Origin: Corynebacterium tapiri | Lineage (GTDB): Bacteria > Actinomycetota > Actinomycetes > Mycobacteriales > Mycobacteriaceae | DNA: 64,000 bases | Reading direction: 5' to 3' | Assembly (NCBI RefSeq): GCF_006334925.1 | Contig: NZ_VDHJ01000003.1 | Coordinates: 1 to 64,000, forward strand | Shown: one piece after another, positions 9,156 to 17,528 of the stretch | How the letters are laid out: each line of letters begins with the position of its first letter | Numbering within the stretch: position 1 is the stretch's first letter | Notes under the pieces: model-generated | Databases searched by the model: none | The model's input: only the letters and a program-made list of their open reading frames with translations | What the model was told of the DNA's origin: nothing | Program-made: the position numbers and the translations under genes

Positions 9156-9670
9156 TGAGTAATAGCCAGAAGGGAACCGAAGTCCTCTTTCGCGAGCGCC
9201 AGTGGGTGCCCGCTTATTGGTGGTTGCTAGCCGCGGGCCTGGTAGCGCTGACGACCGCGCAATTGGCGCTCAACCGTTCCATCTGGTGGATGATCATTCC
9301 GGCCATCGTGCTCGGCGCCCTTGCTGTGTGGGTTCTGCTCTGGTGGTCCTCCACCATAGTGCGCGTGGAACGTGACCCTGACGGATCTCGCTGGCTCATC
9401 GTCGGCCAGGCAACGCTGCCAGCGGACGCTGTTGCCCGGTCTTTGGCAGTCCCCGAGTCTGCCAAGCGAAACGCCATGGGCCGGCAGCTCGACCCGGCGG
9501 CCTTTGTGGCCTCCCACGGTTGGATCCCGGAGATGGTGATGATCGTCCTCGACGACCCGGAGGACCCCACCCCGTACTGGCTGGTATCTACGCGACAGCC
9601 AGAGAAGCTACTGGAGGCCTTTGTGCCCGATCAGGCTGAGAAGGCGGTATCCCACCTTCCCCGGGTGTGA
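9155..9670 (+). CDS. DUF3093 membrane protein
   Basis: Small actinobacterial membrane protein of unknown function, about 171 residues. After a short charged N-terminus with RERQWVPAYWW there are two adjacent hydrophobic helices (residues ~20-40 and ~45-65), then a soluble C-terminal domain of about 100 residues (STIVRVERDPDG, ending in RQPEKLLEAF) that is probably cytoplasmic. The start is set by the leaderless promoter at 9141. Upstream codons back to TTG 9131 would overlap the -10 box. It converges with DUF4193. Function cannot be inferred beyond the conserved dut neighbourhood. Confidence 0.75.
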   Translation: MSNSQKGTEVLFRERQWVPAYWWLLAAGLVALTTAQLALNRSIWWMIIPAIVLGALAVWVLLWWSSTIVRVERDPDGSRWLIVGQATLPADAVARSLAVPESAKRNAMGRQLDPAAFVASHGWIPEMVMIVLDDPEDPTPYWLVSTRQPEKLLEAFVPDQAEKAVSHLPRV

Positions 9671-9680
9671 TTCTTCGGAT

Positions 9681-9971
9681 CTATGCGCAGTCGAGGCAGA
9701 TGGGCTGACCGCCCTCTTCGTGGGACATGCGCTTTTGCTTCTGCACTAGGAAGCAGCTGGAGCAGGTGAACTCGTCTTGCTGGCGGGGAACGACGGTGAC
9801 GTTGAGTTCCTCGTTCGTCAGGTCAACGCTCGGCGGCTCGAAAGCTTCGACGATCTCTCCGTCGTCGTCCATACCGTTCGACGGGCTCTCGGCAGCCTTG
9901 AGTCCCTCGAGGGAATCGGTCTCAATGTCGTCTTCCGCGCGGCGGCGGGGAGCGTCGTAGTCGGTAGCCAT
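9681..9971 (-). CDS. DUF4193 family protein
   Basis: Conserved actinobacterial protein of 96 residues. It starts MATDYDAPRRRAEDD and ends with a CxxC...CxxC arrangement (TCSSC and ICLDCA), which is likely a zinc ribbon. The middle is acidic and presumably disordered. GAGGACA lies seven bases before the ATG. Function unknown; nucleic-acid or protein binding through the zinc site is only an inference. It sits between dut and suhB, as in other corynebacteria. A perfect 12-base palindrome lies 60-70 bases upstream of its start. Confidence 0.85.
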   Translation of the reverse strand: MATDYDAPRRRAEDDIETDSLEGLKAAESPSNGMDDDGEIVEAFEPPSVDLTNEELNVTVVPRQQDEFTCSSCFLVQKQKRMSHEEGGQPICLDCA

Positions 9972-10030
9972 GTGCGTTGTCCTCAGGGTGATGCGTTGAC
10001 GGGTGGGTAACGAGTAACCGTTGTGCGGAT

Positions 10031-10042
10031 GTAAGCGCTTAC
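10031..10042. promoter_or_regulatory. Perfect palindrome GTAAGCGCTTAC, possible operator
   Basis: The 12-base perfect palindrome has a central CG, the style of LacI/GalR-family operators. It lies 60-70 bases upstream of the DUF4193 start and is the clearest structure in the roughly 200-base gap 9972-10169, which otherwise holds no gene I can support. Which regulator binds it, if any, is unknown. Confidence 0.35.
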
Positions 10043-10169
10043 CCGTTGTAGACAGCTATCCCGGGGCTGCACCTGGCACAATGCGGTGAACGAGGCGCAT
10101 CCTAAACGATATACATGTGCCGTGTCCACATTCTCCCAGACATTTAACATTTTGCCTGGTCAATACCCA

Positions 10170-11021
10170 TTAGGAGCGAATGTTACCCAGGCTTCCCGTC
10201 CGATCCAACAGCTCAGCCACGTCGTCGAAAACTTCTGGGGCAGCGGCCAACACAACCGCCCCTTCACTGCCGGGCACAGAGAGGGCTGGAGTCCGAACTC
10301 GCGCACCCGCTTCCTCAGCGATCAGCGCTCCGGCAGCGTAATCCCAGCAGTTGATGCCGTGCTCGTAATAAGCATCTACTCGTCCCGCTGCCACGTGACA
10401 TAGATCGAGCGCGGCTGATCCCAGGCGCCGTATATCGCGCACTCGTGGTAGGAGCTGAGCCACCAGCTCGCCCTGCACGGCGCGTCGACGAGCGTCGTAA
10501 GCAAATCCAGTAGCAAGCAAGGTCTGCTCCAGATCCGTGATGCCGTTGACCTCTAATCTGCGACACTGCTCCCCCGCTTTCAGCACCGCGCCGTGACCGC
10601 GAGCGGCAGAATAAAGCTCGCCGTTCGTCACATTGATCACCGCTCCGGCGACAACCCGACCGTCGATAGCCGCTGCGAGAGATACCGCGAACATGGGGAT
10701 GCCATAGATAAAGTTGACCGTTCCATCGATCGGGTCGACGATCCACGTCACCGATGATCGCCCGTGCTGGCCAGAGCCTTCCTCCCCGATGATTCCATCC
10801 TCTGGACGCAGCTGTGCCAAACGCTGCGCGATGAAGTCCTCGGCTGCCGTGTCCACGATCGTGACCGGATCAACCGGGCTGGACTTCGTCATAGCGAACT
10901 GGCTGATAGCGGCCTGCTCGAGCAATTCTGCCCGGCGATTGCGGATGAGTTCCGCGGCCTCGCTGACAATTGCTTCCGCCAGCTTCTGCAGTTCCACGTT
11001 GTCGTGAGCATGAGGTGTCAT
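10170..11021 (-). CDS. suhB: Inositol monophosphatase family protein (SuhB-like)
   Basis: Mg2+-dependent phosphatase, likely hydrolysing inositol-1-phosphate or a related sugar phosphate; in actinobacteria inositol feeds phosphatidylinositol and mycothiol. It is 283 residues from ATG 11021. The metal-binding motifs are present: an acidic residue in GEEG, WIVDPIDGTVNFIYG, and NCWDYAAGALIAEEAGA near the C-terminus. The upstream extension back to 11069 would overlap divergent ppgK and is rejected. GGGAG is three bases before the ATG, and CACAAT seven bases before it could give a leaderless transcript. Diverges from ppgK over 36 bases. Confidence 0.88.
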   Translation of the reverse strand: MTPHAHDNVELQKLAEAIVSEAAELIRNRRAELLEQAAISQFAMTKSSPVDPVTIVDTAAEDFIAQRLAQLRPEDGIIGEEGSGQHGRSSVTWIVDPIDGTVNFIYGIPMFAVSLAAAIDGRVVAGAVINVTNGELYSAARGHGAVLKAGEQCRRLEVNGITDLEQTLLATGFAYDARRRAVQGELVAQLLPRVRDIRRLGSAALDLCHVAAGRVDAYYEHGINCWDYAAGALIAEEAGARVRTPALSVPGSEGAVVLAAAPEVFDDVAELLDRTGSLGNIRS

Positions 11022-11043
11022 AGCTCCCATTGTGCCTGCCCGG

Positions 11044-11058
11044 TAGGATGAGTCACCA
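11044..11058 (+). promoter_or_regulatory. -10 element of leaderless ppgK
   Basis: TAGGAT at 11044-11049, eight bases, then ATG 11058. It lies within the 36-base divergent gap with suhB. Confidence 0.55.
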
Positions 11059-11810
11059 TGAGCACGCACGCACTGGGCATCGATGTAGGCGGTTCCGGAA
11101 TCAAGGGCGCCGTGGTTGATCTACAAACCGGAGAATTTTCCACGGAGCGCCACAAGATTAAGACTCCCAAGAAGTCCACGCCTGAGGCTGTGGCGGAGGT
11201 CATCAAGGAGATCGTCGAGCATTTCGACTACCAGGGCGAAATCGGTGTCACCCTGCCTGCGGTCATTCAAGATCAGGTGGCACGCAGCGCTGCGAACATC
11301 GATAAGGAATGGATCGGGACCAACGTGAACGAGCTGTTGGCTCGGCATCTTCCGGACCCCACTATCGCGGTTCTCAATGATGCCGACGCAGCTGGCCTCG
11401 CTGAGGTCGAGTTTGGCCTCCCGGAGGCCCGCACCGGTACGACGCTCTTTCTCACATTCGGCACCGGTATTGGTTCTGCTTTGCTTATCGACGGCACTTT
11501 GGTACCCAATACCGAACTCGGACATCTCATCGTCGAGGGCGAAGAGGCAGAGAAGATCGCATCCTCTGCAGCCAAAGATCGAGAAGAGCTCAGTTATAAA
11601 AAGTGGTCCAAGCGCGTCACCACGGTGCTGCAAGAGTATGAACGCCTCATCAACCCAACTCAGTTTGTGGTCGGTGGCGGGATCTCGCGTGAGCACGAAA
11701 AGTGGGTGCCCCGCCTGGAGGTAGACACGCCTGTGTTGCCGGCTCAGCTGCTCAACCGAGCAGGAATTGTGGGCGCAGCCCTGGCCGCAGCCGGTCGCGT
11801 GACCCCCTGA
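11058..11810 (+). CDS. ppgK: Polyphosphate/ATP-dependent glucokinase
   Basis: Phosphorylates glucose using inorganic polyphosphate, and usually ATP too, providing PTS-independent glucose entry. It is 250 residues, the normal actinobacterial PPGK length. ROK-family signatures are visible: the phosphate-binding loop [16 protein letters not shown] at the N-terminus, the catalytic Asp in [12 protein letters not shown], and the adenosine motif [11 protein letters not shown]. The C-terminus carries [10 protein letters not shown]. The start is supported by the -10 box at 11044. It precedes sigA, as in other corynebacteria. Confidence 0.95.
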   Translation: MSTHALGIDVGGSGIKGAVVDLQTGEFSTERHKIKTPKKSTPEAVAEVIKEIVEHFDYQGEIGVTLPAVIQDQVARSAANIDKEWIGTNVNELLARHLPDPTIAVLNDADAAGLAEVEFGLPEARTGTTLFLTFGTGIGSALLIDGTLVPNTELGHLIVEGEEAEKIASSAAKDREELSYKKWSKRVTTVLQEYERLINPTQFVVGGGISREHEKWVPRLEVDTPVLPAQLLNRAGIVGAALAAAGRVTP

Positions 11811-11836
11811 CGCCGCCGGCAAAATTGGAATCGCGT

Positions 11837-11886
11837 TATAATCGCGCGATAGCCGTACAAAACGACAATGTGCCGGCCGATAGAAT
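11837..11886 (+). promoter_or_regulatory. Candidate sigA promoters
   Basis: The 170-base gap before sigA contains a consensus TATAAT at 11837-11842 and TAGAAT at 11881-11886, both on the coding strand. Weaker TACGAT-like hexamers follow near 11945. Multiple promoters are plausible for the housekeeping sigma gene; none can be ranked from sequence alone. Confidence 0.4.
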
Positions 11887-11983
11887 AGATTCGGCTAGCC
11901 ATCGTTGTAACACCCGGCCAGCGTCTACGCGTCTGGCTATACAGGTACGATCCGCACTTTAAGCGTTGAGCGAAAGGTCTTAC

Positions 11984-13810
11984 GTGGCAGCCACTGAATC
12001 TTCTGACGAAGCAACCTTGGGCACTCCCAACGACGCGCCCGAATCTGCACCCGTGAAGAAGACGGCCAAGAAGGCCGCCAAGAAGTCTGCCCGAAAGGCA
12101 ACCCGCAAGGCCACACCTGCCGCAACTGCTGAAACAACGCCTGCTGCAGATGTAGAGAGCACCCCAGAGACCACTGAAGCTCCCGTGAAGAAGACGGCCA
12201 AGAAGGCGGCAAAGAAGACTGCCCGTAAGGTCACCCGCAAGGCCGCTCCGGCTGCTGCTCAGGAGGCTCCGGCAGAAGTTTCTTCTGAGGAGAGCGCGGA
12301 GGCTCCCGCCAAGAAGGCAACGAAGAAGACCGCCAAGAAGGCGGCAAAGAAGACCGCCCGTAAGGCCACCCGCAAGGCCGCTCCGGCTGCCGCTCAGGAG
12401 GCTCCGGCCGAGGATTCTTCCGAAGAGAGCGCAGAGGCTCCCGCCAAGAAGACAACGAAGAAGACCGCCAAGAAGGCTGCGAAAAAGACCACGCGAAAGT
12501 CTGCTGCCAAGAAAACCACCAAGAAGGCCTCCAAAAAGGCAGAAGCAGCAGTAGAGGAAGACGAAACCACCCAGGTTGCGGCCGATGCCGCCGACAAGGA
12601 CGATCTCACTGATAACCAGTCTGACGATGTAGATCTTGATGCTTCGGAGGACGACGACGTCTTCGACGACGACCTCGATAACGACCTCATGGACATCGAC
12701 GAGGACGACGATCTCGACGTCGATGACGACGAGTCTGACCTCGACGTTGACGAGGATGAGGACGAAGACGACGAGGAGAGCGAGGACGAAGAGGACGAGT
12801 CCGGCTCCTCGGTCTGGGACGAGGACGAGTCCGCAGCCCTACGGCAGGCTCGTAAGGACGCCCAACTCACCGCCTCTGCTGACTCTGTGCGGGCTTACCT
12901 GAAGCAGATCGGCAAGGTTGCCCTGCTCAATGCCGAGGAAGAGGTCTCCTTGGCTAAGCGCATCGAGGCGGGCTTGTACGCCCAGCACCGACTCGATGAG
13001 ATGGCGCGTGCCCTGGACGCCGGGGACAAGGACGCCAAGCTCTCCCCTGCTTTCAAGCGTGACCTGAAGAACGTTTCGCGCGACGGACGCAAGGCTAAGA
13101 ACCACCTCATGGAGGCAAACCTCCGTCTGGTGGTCTCGCTGGCCAAGCGCTACACAGGTCGCGGTATGGCTTTCCTTGACCTCATTCAGGAAGGCAACCT
13201 GGGCTTGATTCGCGCCGTGGAGAAGTTCGACTACTCCAAGGGCTACAAGTTCTCCACGTATGCGACCTGGTGGATCCGTCAGGCGATTACCCGCGCAATG
13301 GCTGATCAGGCCCGCACCATTCGTATTCCTGTGCACATGGTGGAGGTCATCAACAAGCTTGGCCGCATTCAGCGCGAGCTACTCCAGGATCTGGGTCGTG
13401 AGCCCACTCCGCAGGAGCTGGCCAAGGAGATGGACATCACCGAGGAAAAGGTCCTCGAGATCCAGCAGTACGCGCGTGAGCCCATCTCCCTTGACCAGAC
13501 GATCGGTGATGAAGGAGACAGCCAGCTCGGTGATTTCATTGAGGACTCGGAGGCCGTCGTGGCCGTCGACGCGGTGTCCTTCACCCTGTTGCAGGATCAG
13601 CTGCAGGATGTGCTGACTACCCTTTCCGAGCGTGAGGCCGGAGTCGTTCGCCTTCGCTTCGGCCTGACCGATGGAATGCCGCGTACTTTAGACGAGATTG
13701 GTCAGGTTTACGGCGTGACCCGAGAGCGCATCCGCCAGATCGAGTCCAAGACGATGTCTAAGCTGCGGCACCCGTCTCGTTCTCAGGTTCTGCGCGACTA
13801 CCTGGACTAG
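11984..13810 (+). CDS. sigA: Principal RNA polymerase sigma factor SigA, with expanded Lys-rich N-terminus
   Basis: Housekeeping sigma-70 factor, about 608 residues from GTG 11984, which has GAAAGG six bases upstream; TTG 11966 lies before that site. Residues ~23-186 are made of [18 protein letters not shown] units, histone-H1-like. Two copies form an exact 45-residue (135-base) period. Residues ~216-272 are almost pure Asp/Glu/Ser. The conserved part starts near 300: region 1.2 ([14 protein letters not shown]), region 2 with [17 protein letters not shown], region 3, and region 4.2 with [14 protein letters not shown]. The core is orthodox; the tail appears about 100 residues longer than the C. 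glutamicum protein as I remember it. A strong terminator follows. Confidence 0.97.
   Translation: MAATESSDEATLGTPNDAPESAPVKKTAKKAAKKSARKATRKATPAATAETTPAADVESTPETTEAPVKKTAKKAAKKTARKVTRKAAPAAAQEAPAEVSSEESAEAPAKKATKKTAKKAAKKTARKATRKAAPAAAQEAPAEDSSEESAEAPAKKTTKKTAKKAAKKTTRKSAAKKTTKKASKKAEAAVEEDETTQVAADAADKDDLTDNQSDDVDLDASEDDDVFDDDLDNDLMDIDEDDDLDVDDDESDLDVDEDEDEDDEESEDEEDESGSSVWDEDESAALRQARKDAQLTASADSVRAYLKQIGKVALLNAEEEVSLAKRIEAGLYAQHRLDEMARALDAGDKDAKLSPAFKRDLKNVSRDGRKAKNHLMEANLRLVVSLAKRYTGRGMAFLDLIQEGNLGLIRAVEKFDYSKGYKFSTYATWWIRQAITRAMADQARTIRIPVHMVEVINKLGRIQRELLQDLGREPTPQELAKEMDITEEKVLEIQQYAREPISLDQTIGDEGDSQLGDFIEDSEAVVAVDAVSFTLLQDQLQDVLTTLSEREAGVVRLRFGLTDGMPRTLDEIGQVYGVTRERIRQIESKTMSKLRHPSRSQVLRDYLD
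12049..12540 (+). repeat. In-frame Lys/Ala repeat block inside sigA
   Basis: Degenerate repeats encoding [13 protein letters not shown]-type and [15 protein letters not shown]-type segments. The segment starting GGCCGCTCCGG recurs at 12241 and 12376, an exact 135-base (45-codon) offset with few mismatches, so a recent duplication is likely. Flanking units at about 12050 and 12185 are more diverged. Confidence 0.9.
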
Positions 13811-13830
13811 TCGGTCGCTTATACGACGAA

Positions 13831-13885
13831 AGTCGGTCCCCACCTCCGATTGGACTGTGGCACGGACCGACTTTTCTCGTTTTCG
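13831..13885 (+). terminator. Terminator after sigA
   Basis: AGTCGGTCC at 13831-13839 pairs with GGACCGACT at 13864-13872 around a 24-base loop, followed by TTTTCTCGTTTT. On the minus strand the same hairpin could end the small gene at 13893-14033. Confidence 0.85.
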
Positions 13886-13892
13886 CCCCTCT

Positions 13893-14033
13893 TTAGAGCA
13901 GACCGGAAGACATCAGCCCCAGTGCGTACACAGGCGAAAGAACCTGGTGGATCGGCCCAGCGATGTTGGTGATGGCAATGATGATCGGATCCCAAATCTG
14001 CGGGTCGAAAGAATTAGCGAGGGAGGATTGCAT
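13893..14033 (-). CDS. Candidate 46-residue membrane-active small protein
   Basis: Short reading frame beginning MQSSLANSFDPQIW, followed by a hydrophobic, Ile/Ala/Leu-rich sequence (PIIIAITNIAGPIHQV, later YALGLMSSGLL) without a signal peptide. AAGGAG lies 12 bases before ATG 14033, and a TAAGAT hexamer about 100 bases further up could be its -10 box. Size, composition and location next to a mycolyltransferase recall the very short PorA/PorH-type outer-membrane channel peptides of corynebacteria. There is no sequence motif to prove that, so the function is an inference. The frame extends upstream to 14093, but that part is less hydrophobic and lacks a ribosome site. Confidence 0.5.
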   Translation of the reverse strand: MQSSLANSFDPQIWDPIIIAITNIAGPIHQVLSPVYALGLMSSGLL

Positions 14034-14344
14034 AGTAGACGTCTTCTCCTTGGTTGAGTCGGCAATCTGCTCGCACACTGGAGGCGATCTCACCGGGGAG
14101 TGGCGACGCCTATGTGTGCACGAATTGTTGGGATCTTACCCGAACCAGCATCATTCTTCCTAGTCACGCCTTGCCGATCTGAGGGCATGAAACACTATTG
14201 CTGAACGGGACGATCCATTAGGTAAAGTTCATAGCAATCGGTGAGATCGCTTACGGCTACGTGGAGCACTCACTTTGCTCTCGTCGCATTCCAGCTTCCT
14301 CAATAGAGTTGGAATGTGTTTTCTATAGTCTGATGAGGTTCTGT

Positions 14345-15637
14345 ATGTCTATTCGCTCACGCAGGTCTACCAGTGCCAAGGTTGGCGCTGCAGCATCGGC
14401 GGCAACTCTCTTGCTTTCGCTGACCACTGTTCCTGCTTTCGCCGTCGACAATTCAGTGGATAACGAGGTAAGCCCCACCCCGGCCGATCCGGTCGAGGGC
14501 GCCGTTGCTCCTGGAGAGAAGGTCGACGCACAACAGAGCCTTGCGCAAATGAGCAGTGAGGCGCTAACCACCCTCCTGCAAACCAACAGCTGGACGCAGT
14601 CCAGCGCCCCGACCGGTGGCCCGCAGATGGATCCGGCAGACCGCCCGAAGGCTCAGCCAGCCAAGGTCAAGGTCGGCGAGATGGCACCCGGATATGAGGA
14701 GCAGCTCGCATACTTCCAGCATCACGTGGCTGACCATGACAACGTGGTAAACGCCTGGGCGTACTCTCCATCCATGGACGCTGTCGTGCCCTTCCTCATT
14801 ATTCGCCCCAAGGACCCGGCGAAGCGCGATAACGCCCCGACCCTGTACGCCCTCAATGGTTTGGATGCTGGTGACGGTTGGTTTGCCAATACCAACGCCA
14901 TCGATTTCTACAGCGACAAGGGCATCAACGTCGTCATGCCGTTGACCGGTGCGTTCTCTTACTACGCCGACTGGATTAAGAGCGACCAGAACACTGACGA
15001 GCAGAACAAGCGACAGTGGGAAACTTTCTTGACCCGCGAGCTTCCCGGCCCGCTGGAGTCCGAGCTGAAGGCTAACGGCAAGCGCGCGATCATGGGTGTT
15101 TCCATGTCCGCTACCTCGGTCCTCAACGCTGCTCAGCACAACCCTGGCCTGTACAACGGCGTCGCCTCTATCTCGGGCTGTGCTTCGACCAGCTCCACGA
15201 TCGGCAAGCTCGCCGTGGATCAGGTTCTCAGTCGTGCCGAGGACGGTTCGAAGTACGTCAACATGTTCGGTGATCCCACCGGTGAATACGCCCGCTACAA
15301 CGATCCGATGAAGAACCCAGAAAAGTTCACGCCACAGCACCAGGGTGAAGACTTCAAGCTGTTCCTCTCTGCCCCGAGTGGTCTGGCTGGTGCGGAGTCC
15401 CTGACCACTACCAACCCGATGTTCCCCGGCAACAAGGAAGCAGCAGAGAACTTCGTCATCGCCGGTGGACTCATCGACTTCCCCGCAAACCTCTGCACCC
15501 ACGCCTTCGATCTACGCCTGAAGTCCGCGGGTGCTAATCCGGAGACGAAGTACTACCCCACCGGTACCCACCAGTGGGGTGTGTTCTCCCGGGCAGTGGA
15601 AGACTCCTGGCCGACGCTGCAGGCTGCACTCTTCTAA
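14345..15637 (+). CDS. Secreted trehalose corynomycolyl transferase (antigen 85/esterase D family)
   Basis: Envelope enzyme transferring corynomycolate between trehalose monocorynomycolate and arabinogalactan or another trehalose. It is 430 residues. A Sec signal peptide covers residues ~1-35 (RRSTSAKVGAAASAATLLL, cleavage near VPAFA-VDN). A roughly 80-residue linker leads into an alpha/beta-hydrolase domain with LYALNGLDAGDGW (oxyanion region), the nucleophile Ser in GVSMSATSV and the C-terminal catalytic His in THQWGVF. ATG 14345 has GAGG seven bases upstream and TATAGT at 14323-14328 as a likely -10. Several cmt paralogues exist in corynebacteria; which one this is cannot be said. Confidence 0.88.
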   Translation: MSIRSRRSTSAKVGAAASAATLLLSLTTVPAFAVDNSVDNEVSPTPADPVEGAVAPGEKVDAQQSLAQMSSEALTTLLQTNSWTQSSAPTGGPQMDPADRPKAQPAKVKVGEMAPGYEEQLAYFQHHVADHDNVVNAWAYSPSMDAVVPFLIIRPKDPAKRDNAPTLYALNGLDAGDGWFANTNAIDFYSDKGINVVMPLTGAFSYYADWIKSDQNTDEQNKRQWETFLTRELPGPLESELKANGKRAIMGVSMSATSVLNAAQHNPGLYNGVASISGCASTSSTIGKLAVDQVLSRAEDGSKYVNMFGDPTGEYARYNDPMKNPEKFTPQHQGEDFKLFLSAPSGLAGAESLTTTNPMFPGNKEAAENFVIAGGLIDFPANLCTHAFDLRLKSAGANPETKYYPTGTHQWGVFSRAVEDSWPTLQAALF

Positions 15638-15664
15638 AGCCTTGCCCGCCTAAACAGGACAGGT

Positions 15665-15716
15665 AATGCCCCGGTTCGCTAAGCGATGCCGGGGCATTGT
15701 TTGTGTTTGGTTTTTT
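15665..15716 (+). terminator. Terminator after the mycolyltransferase gene
   Basis: AATGCCCCGG at 15665-15674 pairs with CCGGGGCATT at 15689-15698 around a 14-base loop, followed by a T-rich stretch ending in TTTTTT at 15711-15716. Confidence 0.85.
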
Positions 15717-15733
15717 AGCTGTTGGAGCTCAGG

Positions 15734-16924
15734 CTAGGCAGCGATCCGCCCGTAGCTCAAACGGCGATGGAGCTTCTCAAAGGGGCCCGGCTTACCTGCC
15801 GCTTCTAACAGCGCCGCGCAGACGAGAGTCACTACCCACACCGCAGCGGCAAAGCAGAACTTCATCGCAGCGCCTTGCTCATGCAGCAGGTTGAGCGTAA
15901 AGCTCTGGGTCAAAGTAAGGAACAGAACAGATTGGGCAAGGTAACCCGACATCGACCGCTTGCCCAAAGCAATAACTGCGCGCAGCGGCCAGGAGAAAGT
16001 CGCCCCATCTTCTGCACGCTGTTGTAGACCTTGGCACGCTAGGAGCACTCCCGCGGCGATACCGGGCCCGGTCAAGTAGCCAAAGGCCTGGTTGAACCCC
16101 TCGAAGAGGCCCACAGCTTGTGGCATAACACCAATCGCCCCCAGGCCCAGCGGCAGACCGACAAGAAGAATTACGGCAATGGTCAGGGCGACCAGAAGCC
16201 GCAACGTCTTGGCATACTTGGCGACGTCGCGATGCACGCCGAGTCGAGCTGCCACAAAACCCAGAATCATTAACGGCAGAAGGCTCCACATCGCCGAGAA
16301 CGCAGTAAAGGGTGAGAGCAGTGCAGTGGCCAGCCCGGTACCCAGGTATCCCAGGTAGGTCTGCGAGGAGGTCATCTCCATGCTCAGAATCTCGTTCATG
16401 CCGTCAAACTTCAAAGAAAGCAATGCTAGGACACCCCACCACAGGATGTTGACCGCGTAGAGGATCGCGGCGATCACTAGCAGAGTCTTGTTCTTGAGTT
16501 TGAGCATCGCTATGAGCACGAGGGCAAGCAATCCGTAGACCAGCATGATGTCGCCATAAAAGAAGAAGATGCAGTGCACCGCTCCGAAGGCGGCCAGCCA
16601 GCCGTACCTACGCCACAGCATCGAACGGGCCGTTTCGTAAGACGATCCCTTGCGCCACTGGCTCATGGTGATTAGACCGATGCCAAAACCCAGCAGCGTG
16701 GTGAACATCGGCAAACCGCGCACGTGGGCAAACATCGCAGAAAGCACCACGAAGATCTTGTCCACCACGCTGCCATCGACCACTCCGCCGTAGGCGATAG
16801 CAGGCATATCGACGCTGGTGTTCCAACCGGTGGACACGTTGGCCCAGGCGATTCCCAATAAAGCAAGACCCCGGGCTACGTCGGGAGCGACGATCCGGGG
16901 GCCTGATGTGTTAGGCGAGGTCAT
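15734..16924 (-). CDS. DUF418 family polytopic membrane protein
   Basis: Integral membrane protein of 396 residues with about ten hydrophobic segments. The N-terminal RIVAPDVARGLALLGIAWANV is the signature opening of DUF418/YeiB-like proteins (D-x-x-R-G-x-A-L-L-G-I). A conserved C-terminal part (GKRSMSGYLAQSVLF) matches the second DUF418 block. These proteins are distantly related to acyltransferase-type membrane enzymes, but no substrate is known. The gene is three bases downstream of the DUF4190-like gene on the same strand, so they probably form an operon. Confidence 0.85.
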   Translation of the reverse strand: MTSPNTSGPRIVAPDVARGLALLGIAWANVSTGWNTSVDMPAIAYGGVVDGSVVDKIFVVLSAMFAHVRGLPMFTTLLGFGIGLITMSQWRKGSSYETARSMLWRRYGWLAAFGAVHCIFFFYGDIMLVYGLLALVLIAMLKLKNKTLLVIAAILYAVNILWWGVLALLSLKFDGMNEILSMEMTSSQTYLGYLGTGLATALLSPFTAFSAMWSLLPLMILGFVAARLGVHRDVAKYAKTLRLLVALTIAVILLVGLPLGLGAIGVMPQAVGLFEGFNQAFGYLTGPGIAAGVLLACQGLQQRAEDGATFSWPLRAVIALGKRSMSGYLAQSVLFLTLTQSFTLNLLHEQGAAMKFCFAAAVWVVTLVCAALLEAAGKPGPFEKLHRRLSYGRIAA

Positions 16925-16927
16925 GCG

Positions 16928-17479
16928 TTACGTGGTCTGATTTTCCATCGTGTTGGTCACGCACTGTTCGATCGCTGCGGAATCCTGCAGGCTCATGCAG
17001 TCCATGATTCCGGGGATGGACAGCACAGCGCCGAAGAGCGCGTAGAGAAGCGCGGAAGCGACCAGGGTAAGCACCGAGAACACGATGCCGGTAATGGCCA
17101 TGCCCTTACGCTTGTATCCCTCGGTGTAGTTCTTGGCCTTGACCAAGGCAACAATACCGAGGATGAGGCCGATCAGGCCCAGGAGCGGGCTGATGCCGAT
17201 CAGACCGATGAATAGGAGCATCAGAACAAATCCGACCAGGCCAAGGATCAGGGCGGCCAGAGCCAGCCCATTCTTGCGCACCGGCACATCACCGGTGAAC
17301 TGCGGCGTGCCGTAGTCCGGGGTGGTGTATCCGGCGTAACCGGGCTCGCCCTGCGGAGCTGGGGTGCCCGCGCCAGGGTAAGACGATACGGGGTTGGCAG
17401 CGGCCGGCTCGGAGTTGGAGGCTCCGAAGTCCTTGTTGCCGTCGAATGGGTTAAGACCACCGTTGTTTGGCGTACTCAT
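16928..17479 (-). CDS. Membrane protein with Pro/Gly-rich N-terminus (DUF4190-like)
   Basis: About 183 residues. The first 75 are low-complexity Asn/Pro/Gly/Tyr-rich (SSYPGAGTPAPQGEPGYAGY), typical of actinobacterial cytoplasmic tails. Two hydrophobic hairpins follow, LALAALILGLVGFVLMLLF and SPLLGLIGLILGIVALVKA, the latter resembling the DUF4190 repeat. A third helix and a short Cys-containing C-terminal region (MDCMSLQDSAAIEQC) end the protein; the two Cys could form an extracytoplasmic disulfide. AAGGGG lies 12 bases before the ATG. Function unknown. Confidence 0.75.
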   Translation of the reverse strand: MSTPNNGGLNPFDGNKDFGASNSEPAAANPVSSYPGAGTPAPQGEPGYAGYTTPDYGTPQFTGDVPVRKNGLALAALILGLVGFVLMLLFIGLIGISPLLGLIGLILGIVALVKAKNYTEGYKRKGMAITGIVFSVLTLVASALLYALFGAVLSIPGIMDCMSLQDSAAIEQCVTNTMENQTT

Positions 17480-17528
17480 GGGTTATTCAGCCCCTTGTGT
17501 CAGGTTTTTGGCACGTACCTGGACGAGG

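Noticed and set aside
11966-11983. TTG 11966 as the sigA start
   Set aside because: GAAAGG lies after it and six bases before GTG 11984, so the latter is used.
14195-14245. ATTGCT...AGCAAT inverted repeat upstream of the mycolyltransferase
   Set aside because: Six-base arms with a loop of more than 20 bases are expected by chance.
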